From Picocystis sp. L7 (Eukaryota; Chlorophyta; Picocystophyceae; Picocystales; Picocystaceae), in assembly GCA_020975725.1 (NCBI GenBank), contig QXJR01000013.1, positions 496,001-560,000 of the forward strand: a stretch of 64,000 bases of DNA. Direction: 5' to 3'. The notes beneath the pieces were generated by a model that saw only the letters and a list, made by a program, of their open reading frames with translations, was not told where the DNA came from and did not search any database. A program made the position numbers and the translations under genes. This document shows, in pieces, positions 51,813 to 61,620 of the stretch. The first letter of the stretch is position 1, and every line of letters begins with the position of its first letter.

Positions 51813-52016
51813 GGTGCATCTGCATCCTCTGGGGTGTATCTACCCTCTCGGCACGCCTCCATTCGGTTGTTTGAGCGGTGCATCTGCTCCGAACGAGGTG
51901 CATCTACATCCACACCCCGGGGTGCATCTACGCCGGGAAGGGTGCATCTGACCCCGTGGGTTCCCGTCGTCCCCCTTGGAAGGGGTGCAACTGCTCCCTC
52001 GACGTGGTGCAACTGC
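51813..52016. promoter_or_regulatory. eight-copy GGTGCATCTG array
   Basis: GGTGCATCTR-type boxes (also GGTGTATCTA and GGTGCAACTG) lie on the plus strand at 51813, 51833, 51877, 51897, 51921, 51941, 51984 and 52006. They form four pairs spaced 20, 20, 20 and 22 bp. Pair starts are 64, 44 and 63 bp apart. The last box ends about 34 bp before the ATG of the hydrolase gene, so the array is promoter or leader. Confidence 0.75.
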
Positions 52017-52049
52017 ACTTCGTCCTCCACGACCGTTGGCGGTCGTCGC

Positions 52050-53453
52050 ATGCGTCGCATGCGCACTTTGTGGCGCGATCTCGAGGATTTGGTGGTCCGT
52101 CCTCTACGTGCGAGCTACGATGCCGAAGAGGAACTGCTGGGTGCATCGGGAGAGTTCCATCTGCGAGACACACGGGTGAGAAGAGCGGATTTCGCCGTTC
52201 GGAATGCACGTGGACAGCGCCTGGCGAGCACGTTGTACGTGCCGTTTGCCAAGGAAGGAGAGGAAGGATCGACGGATGGAGCTGCAGGAGAGAGAAAGAA
52301 CAGCCTCGTGCGAGATGCAGCCGAACAGAAGATGATGGATCGCAGCAGAGAAGCCCAGGACGAAGGATTGTGTGCACCTTGGCTGGAGGACATAGAACCT
52401 GGACGCGGTGTGGTGCTCTATCTCCATGGCAACAGCGGATGTCGCGTGGATGCCAACGAACCGGCGTGGTACCTGCTGCGAGCAGGACTGGCCGTCTGCT
52501 GCTTCGATTTCGGAGGCTGTGGATCCAGCGAAGGAGACCTGGTCACCCTGGGACTACGTGAAACGGAAGACGTGCAAGTCATTATCAGGCACCTGAGAGA
52601 AAGAGCCAAGTGTGGATTGGTGGCCCTGTGGGGTAGAAGCATGGGCGCAGTCACCGCCGTGAGATACGCTGGACAAGATGGATCCGTGTCTGGATTGGTG
52701 TTGGATTCGCCCTATGCACACCTGCCCACCCTGCTCACGGAAGTGGCCGTGCAATCGGCGCCCGTGCTGCCCAGGTGGGCGGCCAAGTCTGCGGTGAATG
52801 CGCTTCGCAAAGGATTGGTGCAACGCGTGGACTTTGACATGGCAGACATGGATACGGTCGTGGCCGCTGGTAAGTGCTTCGTGCCCGCCATTTTCGGACA
52901 CGGGACCGAGGACACCCTTGTGCCGTACAGCCATTCTAAACGGGTGTATGATGCGTATCAAGGAGACAAAAGGCTGCTGCTGTTCCAAGGAGGGCACAAC
53001 GATCGTAGGCCAAGACTCTTCTACAAACAGTGCATCTATTTTCTGCAAAAGGTGCTCCAGGGCGGGCTCAAAAAGTCAGAGGAACTCTTCTGGGATAGCG
53101 TAGGCCCGAGGAGGGTGTGGCATCAGAACGGACAGCGACGGGAGGGCCAGGCTCAAGCAACCACAGGAGTAGACGTTCGACCAACATTTACTTCGCCGAT
53201 CCTGGAAAGCGATTCCCCGCAAGCGAAGGATTCTGCTAGCAATGCTGGGCCCGGCGCAGAGGATCCAGGTGGAGACGGCCATCCTAACGGCGCAACCAGC
53301 CCCCAGCAAGTTGAGAGGGTGGAGAGCCAAAGTGAACGGCAGTACGACTCCAGGGTGTGCACGATAGGCAATAGTGATGGCAGCTTGGGCAGCTTTCCCA
53401 GCAGCTTTTACGAAAGCGATGAGATCTATGAAAGCAGTGATTCCTCTCAGTAA
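52050..53453 (+). CDS. alpha/beta hydrolase (ABHD17/BEM46-like)
   Basis: This is 467 aa. A serine-hydrolase domain covers about residues 20-340. It has LYLHGNSGCR (oxyanion HGN), CCFDFGGCGSSEGD, the nucleophile Ser197 in WGRSMGA, Asp288 in GHGTEDTLVP and His316 in GGHND, so the triad is complete. The type is that of ABHD17/BEM46/S33-like hydrolases, which in animals include protein depalmitoylases; the substrate here is unknown. The last 110 residues are Ser/Glu/Gln-rich and disordered. There is no signal peptide or membrane segment. The first of two close ATGs (MRRMRTLW) was taken. It is preceded by the paired GGTGCATCTG array. Confidence 0.85.
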   Translation: MRRMRTLWRDLEDLVVRPLRASYDAEEELLGASGEFHLRDTRVRRADFAVRNARGQRLASTLYVPFAKEGEEGSTDGAAGERKNSLVRDAAEQKMMDRSREAQDEGLCAPWLEDIEPGRGVVLYLHGNSGCRVDANEPAWYLLRAGLAVCCFDFGGCGSSEGDLVTLGLRETEDVQVIIRHLRERAKCGLVALWGRSMGAVTAVRYAGQDGSVSGLVLDSPYAHLPTLLTEVAVQSAPVLPRWAAKSAVNALRKGLVQRVDFDMADMDTVVAAGKCFVPAIFGHGTEDTLVPYSHSKRVYDAYQGDKRLLLFQGGHNDRRPRLFYKQCIYFLQKVLQGGLKKSEELFWDSVGPRRVWHQNGQRREGQAQATTGVDVRPTFTSPILESDSPQAKDSASNAGPGAEDPGGDGHPNGATSPQQVERVESQSERQYDSRVCTIGNSDGSLGSFPSSFYESDEIYESSDSSQ

Positions 53454-55722
53454 AACCTGCATGACGGGATGCCGCACCTGTTGGCTGAAGCACTTCACTT
53501 TGTTGGGACACGATCTCAGTGCCACTTGAAGAAGCAGACTGCAATTGTGGAGTGCTATCTTGGGAATGTTGGTCATTGCCTTGGGTTCAGATGCTTGCGA
53601 ATGGTATTGGAAATGTTCTTTCCTTGGATTATTTTTTGCTTGGACCATCTCTGCTACGTCCTCGTTTGGATGGCTATATGCAACCCATGCAGCATGGTCA
53701 GATAATTCCTGCTTCATGCCCTTACTCGGCGTAAATACAAATCGCAGGCTCGTGCATCAGTAGCGTCCTGAAGCAGTCACTGCATTCGAAGTGGCTAGGA
53801 TTTGATGAGATAGCCATGGTGGTTTCATCCTGGAGATGATGTTTTGTCGCAGGACACGCCCCTTTGATGGAAATCACGACAGCCATTGTATAGTGAAACG
53901 GGCAACCATGTGATTGGACGAGCCTCCATCATCTTCCTCTGCTAGTGCCTTGGTAGCCACCGATGGAGAAAGGCCATGCATGGCTGGGTCCGACTCGTGT
54001 CCAGAAATGTATACCGCCTCTTTTTGAGCAGATGCGGGATAAATGCTCAGTAATTCTGAGAAAACTGAACTAGCGGTGTGTGTGCTGCAAACGTTCCTGT
54101 TTGTTGCTATCTTCCTTACAGAAAACCGATGGCAAAAGTCCAATCCCACGGCCAGGCAATCCTAAGCTTGCAGCCTGTTTACTCTTTGCACCACCTGATT
54201 GCAAGCGATCTTGCAGGGCTCATGAGCAGGAGAAGATGTCGAGGGCACCTGCCATCTTGACTGCTGAAAACCTCCTGTAGCTGGTTTTTGCTTGTGTGCC
54301 GTACTTCACGGAATGGCTAGCTGTGATTCTGCAGCTTAAAAAGCATGTCTGAAAGCAGCAACTTTTCAATGCTGCATAGACGTCTGGCAACTCATTGGTG
54401 GGGAAGGGTTGGTAAACCAGCATTAAAAATAACCTTTTCTTGCATATAGATGCAGAATCAATCATCCAAGGCAAAGAAAAAAATCCATGCGTTGACTCTG
54501 AGGAGGCAAAGCACCCCTGCCATGATTGTACCCCTGAGTGAGCTCTCGTGACAAATTGGCTCCTCCCGGCTACATAAATGTTATGCATGGTTCTTGAAGC
54601 ATCGTCTGGAGAGGGCCAGATAAGATCGATGATCTTGCCGCACCTTCTTTTGGATCAAGCGGCCGACCAACAGTCGATTGCATAGCTCTATTGTGGACTA
54701 TGGAAGTTGCATCAGACTTTCCTGACAGAAGCATTTGGTGGCCCCCAGACCCTTGCTTCATTTGCCAGTTGTGGTGGAGAAACTCTTCGCTATTCGTCCT
54801 CCCTTTTTTGTGTTTTCTTTGATCGCACGGCGATCTCTGCGTCTTTTCCACACAAACCCTGAATAGAACGATTCGATTCTACCAGCCTGCTGCACGTAAG
54901 AGTCATATCTCTTCGTTCCAAATCATCCTGGATTGGTTCCATTTGCACCGAGTGCCACCACACGAGCAAGGGCGTTCTGGCCGATATTCGACTTCGGAGA
55001 GGGTTCCAGCATGGTTTTCTGCTTTCCTGTTTTCTTCCATCCGAGTACCCAGGTCCTCCATGTCTGGTTTAGTGCATGGCGCTCTGCTCTTCCACCACAC
55101 CGTTGCTTGTTGCCATTTCAATTGGACAGTCTCCAGGGTCCCCCTGTTCGTCCATTGGCTCTATCTCGGTGGAATCAGGATGGTTCCCTCGGGTCACCCC
55201 GGTTTGGAGAAGATACTCCCACACCCAAACCAAGAGGATGGTTTGCCGTGTGGGCAGGGATCGATGGGAGTGGGTGACCCTTGTGCAGCAAGGAGAGTGG
55301 AGTTAGGTGGCCTGGAGTGCATGGGACACGGTGGCACTGCCTCCACCACCCTCTGATGGATGGATGGATGGATGCCCGTGGTGGAGTGTTCGCAAGGGTT
55401 GGGTAGAGAGAAGAGCATGGACGCTTGCGGCCGTGTTGGACTCGTGAGCCCACGAGAAGATCGGAAGAGCAAAGCAACGGGAACCGTTGGAACACACGTG
55501 AGTCGCAACCTTGATCACCCCGGTGTTTGGTGCTTCGCCCGATGGTGAGTTGGAACTAAAACATTAGGTGGTGAATGGTTGGTGATCATGATCGATCTCA
55601 CCCACCCCCCAAACCCAAGGAGAAGGACCATTCGGACAAACCCTCCCCTCCGACTGAACCCTACCCCCCCCCCCTTCCAGACCGGTTCAGCTCCAATCGA
55701 CCCTCCTTCTCCTCGGATGGCG
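53454..55722. other. intergenic
   Basis: About 2.3 kb in which every open frame is short. A hydrophobic 72-codon frame at 53545 was considered and not accepted. A GATG microsatellite of four to five units lies near 55357. No RNA gene was seen. Confidence 0.4.
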
Positions 55723-55745
55723 ACCCGGTCTGTCCGATCTCTTTT
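55723..55745. repeat. 23-bp sequence shared with 63746-63768
   Basis: ACCCGGTCTGTCCGATCTCT followed by TTT is identical in both places and in the same orientation. Here it lies about 100 bp upstream of the NSUN2 start. Confidence 0.75.
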
Positions 55746-55826
55746 TCCCTTTCGAACCCGTCTCGCATCGGGTTGGCCAAGGTTCGGGGGATCCTTCGGA
55801 AAGGGAACCGAACGCGCCTGTCGACG

Positions 55827-58247
55827 ATGCGCGATTCGTCTTCGCGCGGGAAGAAGCGCACGCGAACGTGGAGGCGTGGACGCGTTGGGACCCGAGAAGA
55901 CGCTTGGGATCCGAAGAAAACCAGGAGGTTCGAAGGTCGAGACGACGGACGCGAAGAAGAGGCGGGATGGGAACGGTTTCCACTCACCAACGCCGCCTTC
56001 GAAGAATACTACCAACACCAAGGCGTGGTGCCGACCGAGGAATGGGAATCGTTCCTGGAATGCCTCCGGAAGAGGCTTCCTTCCACGTTCCGAATCAACG
56101 GGAGCGGGAAGTACGCATCGTTCCTCAAGAAGAAACTCCAGGAGAAGCTGGTGGCCGGACTGCACCAGGAAGGGGCCATTGAGATGGATGGCAAGCGCTT
56201 GCAACCTCCGAGGCCCATTGCTTGGTATCCGAACGATCTGGCCTGGCACATCGACTGCTCCAGGAACCAGATCCGAAAGGTCCCCGTGCTGGCCCAAATC
56301 CACGACTTCCTCAAGCGCGAGAACGACATCGGGAGCATCTCCAGGCAAGAGGAGGTGTCCATGATCCCACCGCTCATGCTGGACGTCAAGCCTCACCATT
56401 GGGTGCTGGACATGTGCGCCGCACCAGGATCCAAGACCCTGCAGCTTCTGGAGCTGGTGCAGGCCACGGAAGGACAAGCCACCACCGGTCTCGTGGTGGC
56501 CAACGATTCCGACATCAAACGTTGCAACCTGCTCATCCACCAGACCAAGCGCATGAACTCCCCCTGCCTGGTGGTCACCAACCACGAGGCGCAGTCCTAT
56601 CCCATGGTCAAGAGGACCACGGGGCAAGGGCAGGAGCTGCTGCAGTACGATCGCATCCTATGCGACGTTCCTTGCAGCGGCGACGGGACCATGAGGAAGG
56701 CCCCCGACCTGTGGAGGCGTTGGACCCCCGGCTCGGCCAACGGGCTTCATCCGCTTCAGGTGAAGATCGCCAAGCGCGCGGCGCATCTGCTCAAGGTGGG
56801 TGGACGGCTGGTGTACTCCACCTGTTCCTTGAACCCGGTGGAGAACGAGGCGGTGGTTGCGGCTCTGTTGAAGCACTGCGAAGGTTGCCTGCGCGTGGTG
56901 GACATGAGCCCGTCCTTTGCACCGCTGAAGCGTCGTCCGGGTATGGTCTCCTGGAAGGTGCGTGGGAAGAAAGCCGGTTCCAAGTGGTTTGATTCCTGGG
57001 ATCAGGTGGATGCCAGGGACCCCGAGGCCGGCGGACTGGTCGAATCCATGTTCCCTCCCTCCGCAGAGGAAGGTCAGGCGCTCCAGCACTGCATCCGTGT
57101 CCTTCCTCACCATGGGGACACGGGGGGTTTCTTCGTCACCGTGCTGGAAAAGATTGCCGAGCTACCCCAACCGAGCGTGCAACTCGCCCAAAGCACAAAG
57201 AAGAGACCGATGGACAAAACCGTCGGCGCCCCCGCCCCCGCGCACCCGGCCGAACAGGTGTCCCCCAATCCTCCGTTGGTGTCCGCAGAGGCCAGGTCCC
57301 CACCGGTGGAGTCTGGGGGCCTGGAGCGCGACCGAGCGTTGCCCATAGACGCCGGCTTGGAAGACGCCCCATGCGGCTTGCCAGAAGGGCTCCCTGGGGT
57401 CGGGCCTGCAGCCGTCCTGGGGGAGCAGGACACCCTTGGCAACAACCGGAATGGCGGAACCAGTACGACCCAGGCCAAGGGGCCATCAGCAATCAATCCC
57501 AAGAAAAGGGGCGGTGTGGATCCCATCGTGCCGGTGACGGACCCAGACCTCCTGCGGAGCATCCGTGACTTCTACGGGCTGGGGGATCTGCCCTACCCCC
57601 TCCACCAGTGCTTGATATCCCGCACGCCAGGGGCTCCGGTGCCAAAGAAGCTGTACTACCTATCCAGCTCTGCCAAGTCTTTGCTGGATTCGGACACGAG
57701 GGGCTCGCTTCGAGTTTTTTCCGTGGGTATCAAGGCCTTTGAACGGCAGTCCATGAAGGATGGCAGTGTTCCCTGCAAGTTCCGCCTGGCTCAGGACAGC
57801 GTTCGGTTTCTGGCCCCGTACATATCCAAGCAACGGCTCGATGTGTCCCTGTCGGACTTCAGGGCCCTGTTGCGTCACAGGTGCCTGTTGACGTCCAGCA
57901 ACGAAACCTCCTCCGCTCCTCTGCTTTCGGATCCCGTGGCGATGGATGATCTGCAGTCCGGTCGCTGTGGCATGGGGACCTGCTTGATTTCGATTCGGAA
58001 GGAGGCATCCCTTGAGCCAATCGTAGAGAGTGGGCTCTCTCTGGATGAGTTCACGGTCACGGCCTGGCGCGGGGCGAAGAGTTTGAATCTGCTTGTCGGG
58101 GAGGTGGAGTCTTCCAAACTGCTGGATGCCATCGCGGATCAGTTTGGGCCTGCAGAGCCTGTGGAGAATATTACGCAGAGCCATGATCCAGTGGATCCAG
58201 TGGATCCGGTGGATCCAGTGGATGGGCTGGTGCAAGTTTCAGAGTGA
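55827..58247 (+). CDS. NSUN2: tRNA/RNA (cytosine-5) methyltransferase NSUN2/Trm4
   Basis: This is 806 aa, intronless. NSUN2/Trm4 methylates C5 of cytosines in tRNA (positions 34, 48-50) and some other RNAs, in the nucleus. The N-terminus is basic (KKRTRTWRRGR). The catalytic domain spans about residues 50-430. It has motif I DMCAAPGSKT (196-204), motif IV CDVPCSGDGTMRK with Cys283, and motif VI STCSLNPVENE with the nucleophile Cys333. This is the two-cysteine arrangement of the NOL1/NOP2/Sun family. NSUN2-type features include FEEYYQHQGVVPTEEW near the start and DSDIKRCNLLIHQTKR. The C-terminal PUA-like part (about 570-800) follows a Pro/Ala-rich linker. The tail contains DPVDPVDPVD, encoded by a 9-bp tandem repeat near 58184-58222. 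Confidence 0.95.
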   Translation: MRDSSSRGKKRTRTWRRGRVGTREDAWDPKKTRRFEGRDDGREEEAGWERFPLTNAAFEEYYQHQGVVPTEEWESFLECLRKRLPSTFRINGSGKYASFLKKKLQEKLVAGLHQEGAIEMDGKRLQPPRPIAWYPNDLAWHIDCSRNQIRKVPVLAQIHDFLKRENDIGSISRQEEVSMIPPLMLDVKPHHWVLDMCAAPGSKTLQLLELVQATEGQATTGLVVANDSDIKRCNLLIHQTKRMNSPCLVVTNHEAQSYPMVKRTTGQGQELLQYDRILCDVPCSGDGTMRKAPDLWRRWTPGSANGLHPLQVKIAKRAAHLLKVGGRLVYSTCSLNPVENEAVVAALLKHCEGCLRVVDMSPSFAPLKRRPGMVSWKVRGKKAGSKWFDSWDQVDARDPEAGGLVESMFPPSAEEGQALQHCIRVLPHHGDTGGFFVTVLEKIAELPQPSVQLAQSTKKRPMDKTVGAPAPAHPAEQVSPNPPLVSAEARSPPVESGGLERDRALPIDAGLEDAPCGLPEGLPGVGPAAVLGEQDTLGNNRNGGTSTTQAKGPSAINPKKRGGVDPIVPVTDPDLLRSIRDFYGLGDLPYPLHQCLISRTPGAPVPKKLYYLSSSAKSLLDSDTRGSLRVFSVGIKAFERQSMKDGSVPCKFRLAQDSVRFLAPYISKQRLDVSLSDFRALLRHRCLLTSSNETSSAPLLSDPVAMDDLQSGRCGMGTCLISIRKEASLEPIVESGLSLDEFTVTAWRGAKSLNLLVGEVESSKLLDAIADQFGPAEPVENITQSHDPVDPVDPVDPVDGLVQVSE

Positions 58248-60474
58248 TGACTGCTTGCACTGGACATGTCACTTGTGGAACGACAATCCAATCACAGGTA
58301 ATTCTGCTTGGGCCGTTTGTCGACTGATGAGACGTGAAATAAATTTTTGGTTAGAATTGTTGATGATCCACAAGCTTGGTTTGGAATTTGTTAGTTGCGC
58401 ACTTTAGAGTGATATCACTGTCCTAGTGGTGTTGTCGCCTGTGCAGAAGGGCGCAAATAAAGCCAGCAAGCACTTGATCACTTGAGTGTTATTTCTTTTG
58501 CTGGGTTGTGTATACCTATGGCAGGCACTGTTGGAAGTATTGCTCGGGAAAAATTTCAGTCTTGTACATCGTAGCTGGTTGTGACGGCAACGTTAGCCTC
58601 TAGTGTATTGTATTGTGAGACTGGAATTCCTCCACCTGTTTGCATGGGAACTATGAAGTGCCCCATATGATCTGTATTTCTACAGATTGATCGTGCATGC
58701 CAATTTTTAGTCCTTCCTACTGCTGGGGACGTACCTGGTATCATCTGTACACGATGCAGCTGGAAATGAAAGTTGCTACACGCTCCACTGCTGAACCGAA
58801 GTCAGCCAGCTTTTCCAGTCCTGAGCATCATTGCCAGATCAGTAAGCGTACGGTGGATGCAAAGAGTGCATCGATTCCGAGCGCGCATTGGTGTTAAAGA
58901 GAGATGGGATGCCAAACTCCACGGATACTAGGAAAAGTGACGCACGCATGTGAGACCACCATGGCTGACTCAAAGTAAATGCCTAAGCAATGAGCTGGGC
59001 TTTTTCCAAAAAATGCCATGTGGGGTACACAAGAAACTTTTCCTTCTGACGGGCGAACCTGGAAGGAAAGCCTCTAGAAATCCTAGATGAGTGCTTTAAT
59101 TCCATGAGACTTCCAAGCCCGTCGCGAGCAACATGGTGGATTGTGACACATGTTTTGCTGAACGTGGTGAAAAAGACAGGAGAGATGAGTTGTGCAGCCT
59201 ACCGTGCCACCATACCCTCCACCTTTGCTTGTTTGCTGGCGAGCAACCATCTGCAAATCAAATTATTGAGTCAAGACTCAACCTTGTCCTTTGTCTCGAC
59301 CATGGGAAGACCACCTCAAACCATCACAGTAGACAGGTGCGACATAGTTCTGAAGGAAAGACTGGACAACGTCTTGACTGAGAGCGCTATTGCGGCCTGC
59401 CCAAAATGACTGGCTCTTTCGTTACGAATTTGCAAGACAGGCAGTATTGCCGCTAACGTTGAATTGAGTGGGCAAAAGGAATCACCTTCTCAAGCCACCA
59501 CTCCTACTATAACAGTGCAGGGAACTTGCGAAGCACTACCTTGTTATTGGTCTTCTTGTCATTTTAGCATGAGTGTCGTTGTCTAGCCAGGCTTGCCAGA
59601 AGGTCAGATTGCGGTGTGCATGGTGGTGATTTTCGATTCTTTCAAAGTTAGTCGGCTTGCTCGAATGTTCATCTCTTACACTGACAGATAGGGTCCCGTA
59701 AAATGTGAGGTGAATACACAACTTGCTGCATGCGATCTTCCACGATCAATGTAGTTGCATGGTATATCTTGCGAAGAAGGTTTTGATACTTTGCATGGGT
59801 GTTGTCCATATCACCTGAACACGTTTCAGTTTTTTTTGCGTGGATGGGCAAAGGTTAGACACATTTTGAAAAATGTGCCCAGAACACAGGTGAATTCCCC
59901 TCTGTTCAAAAAGCAAGTCCAACTGGATGTACGAATCAAGCAATTTAAGGGCTTCGTAGTTTTCCATTGAAGGTAAAGGAATATCGCTTTGGAATCTCAT
60001 CTGCACTCAAGACCCGCCACTGTTGGAACTCAAGGGCAACAAGAGTAAGCCTCGTTGAGGAGGACGTGCGACCACGCAGTCAAAGTTGAACACAGAGGCG
60101 GAGAGATTTGGGGCCACAGGATCAACATCCCATCGTTTGTGAATCGCATTCGGTCTGTGGAGGAAGGCTCCAAGCTTCTGTAAACTGCTAGCTATTGCAT
60201 TGTGCGATTTGAAAAACAACTACAACTTCGTTGTAGTCAAGCTATTCTGCAGAAAGCACGCACACTATGAGACACTACCAATGTTGGTCACTGTCTTCAG
60301 AAGTAAGACGATTCTCCTGCCCTTGGTTAGATGCAGAAGGTAACGTTAGGCGCACTATGCTTTTTACGAAAAGAGAGTGCAGAGAAAGACCTGAAAACTT
60401 TTGCGAAGTGGTAGCAGAACTGAGGGAAGGACATAAACTAAATTGCATTCAAACCAGGTAGGGGCAAATGCTTC
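58248..60474. other. intergenic
   Basis: About 2.2 kb of A+T-richer DNA with only short frames. A Cys/His-containing frame of 82 codons at 59133 has no neighbours or domain match and was not accepted. Confidence 0.4.
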
Positions 60475-61620
60475 CTAGACAATGGGGCAAGATAGGGGAT
60501 CATGAAATGCCGGAGATCCGCCCAGAAGCTCCTTGCGCGCACGCAGTTGATCGATGGTTTGGTAGTTTGGCACACAACCACAAACGCTTTCAAAACAACA
60601 GGAACACTTAGCCTGCTCCTCGACCTCCAGGATGGCAGTCATGTTGCACTGGAGCGAGCTCAAGGCATCCGCACACTGGATCATGCTCGCTTGGTTGTCT
60701 GATGAGCAAACTGAGCTGTCGCACAAGAATGTTTCCATGACCCCATCTTCGTTTTGACAGGAAGCTGCAGCCTCACAAGCCTCTACGCACAAGCCTTTTT
60801 GGTCCTCTTCAACATACGGGGGGCTGCCACAAAAGATCGGGGGTTCGAACAGGGGACATTGAAAGCTCCCAGGAGAGTCAGGAAGGCATGCATCAGCCTC
60901 CGCCTCAATGGTCACTGGATTTGTTGCAGCCGACCAAACCATGTCCTCCCCTAGATCGCATTCTACGTTATCTTGACCCACTGCATAATCGCCCTCCACC
61001 ACAGGACATTTGCATGTGACTGGGAAGGTATCACCATCCACGGTGATCGGCTCGAAGTAGCAGGGAGCGGTCATACATCCTGCATATTTTCCACTCGGAC
61101 AGGCAGTGTTCCCCAACTGAAAGGGTGCAACACCCAAGGTGATGTTCGAAAATGCAAGCGAGAAATCGCTGATGCTGTCGGGGGGTCCATAGGTCAAGTT
61201 GGTGTAGAAAGACCTCGGGGCACTCATGTAATCGCATACTGGTGCGGAGTTCGGTTCCAGGCACGGGGACCCGCCGTTACGTACCCCACAGGCATCATCC
61301 GTTTCCTGTGCAATGGTTTCGTTCAAGATGCTCCGGATGTCTACCCAATTCGTCCCATGCCAGGGGATGCATCCGCAATCTGCGGTCTCAGATTGGTCCG
61401 TCCAAGGCCAAACATCCGGGTCGTCTTGGAGGATCTTGCACTTGGCGTAGTAGCAGAGACTGTAGGTGACGGGTATCTCTTCCGTCTGCTGCGCTCCGCG
61501 GGTGTTGCATGGTTTAAAGCTGTTGGGCAAGGCGAAATCTTTCTGCGGTTCCTCGCTAGGCGTGCCCTTTCCCACCAGGACCGCAAGGATCAAACCGAAT
61601 GTCGTCAGGTGTCGTTCCAT
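60475..61620 (-). CDS. large secreted Cys-rich protein
   Basis: This is 381 aa. It begins with a signal peptide (MERHLTTFGLILAVLVGKGTP), is acidic, and carries more than 30 cysteines spread along the length. Recognisable stretches are CYYAKCKI with a downstream CGCIPWHGTNW, repeated C-x(n)-C spacing such as CPLFEPPIFC and CVEACEAAASC, and a terminal cluster AKCSCCFESVCGC. N-glycosylation sites (NET, NLT, NIT, NMT) are present. There is no membrane anchor or catalytic motif, and I do not recognise the family. An extracellular-matrix or cell-wall protein is plausible. The frame stays open upstream, but the signal peptide fixes the start. Intronless. Confidence 0.75.
   Translation of the reverse strand: MERHLTTFGLILAVLVGKGTPSEEPQKDFALPNSFKPCNTRGAQQTEEIPVTYSLCYYAKCKILQDDPDVWPWTDQSETADCGCIPWHGTNWVDIRSILNETIAQETDDACGVRNGGSPCLEPNSAPVCDYMSAPRSFYTNLTYGPPDSISDFSLAFSNITLGVAPFQLGNTACPSGKYAGCMTAPCYFEPITVDGDTFPVTCKCPVVEGDYAVGQDNVECDLGEDMVWSAATNPVTIEAEADACLPDSPGSFQCPLFEPPIFCGSPPYVEEDQKGLCVEACEAAASCQNEDGVMETFLCDSSVCSSDNQASMIQCADALSSLQCNMTAILEVEEQAKCSCCFESVCGCVPNYQTIDQLRARKELLGGSPAFHDPLSCPIV

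Noticed and set aside
53076-53717. 213-codon minus-strand frame antisense to the hydrolase tail
   Set aside because: It is the shadow of the low-complexity C-terminus on the other strand.
53545-53763. 72-codon hydrophobic frame after the hydrolase gene
   Set aside because: It lies in the 3' flank of the hydrolase and overlaps two other short frames. It looks like a chance hydrophobic stretch.
59133-59381. 82-codon frame with several Cys and His
   Set aside because: Spacing does not fit RING or other zinc folds, and there is no support from context.
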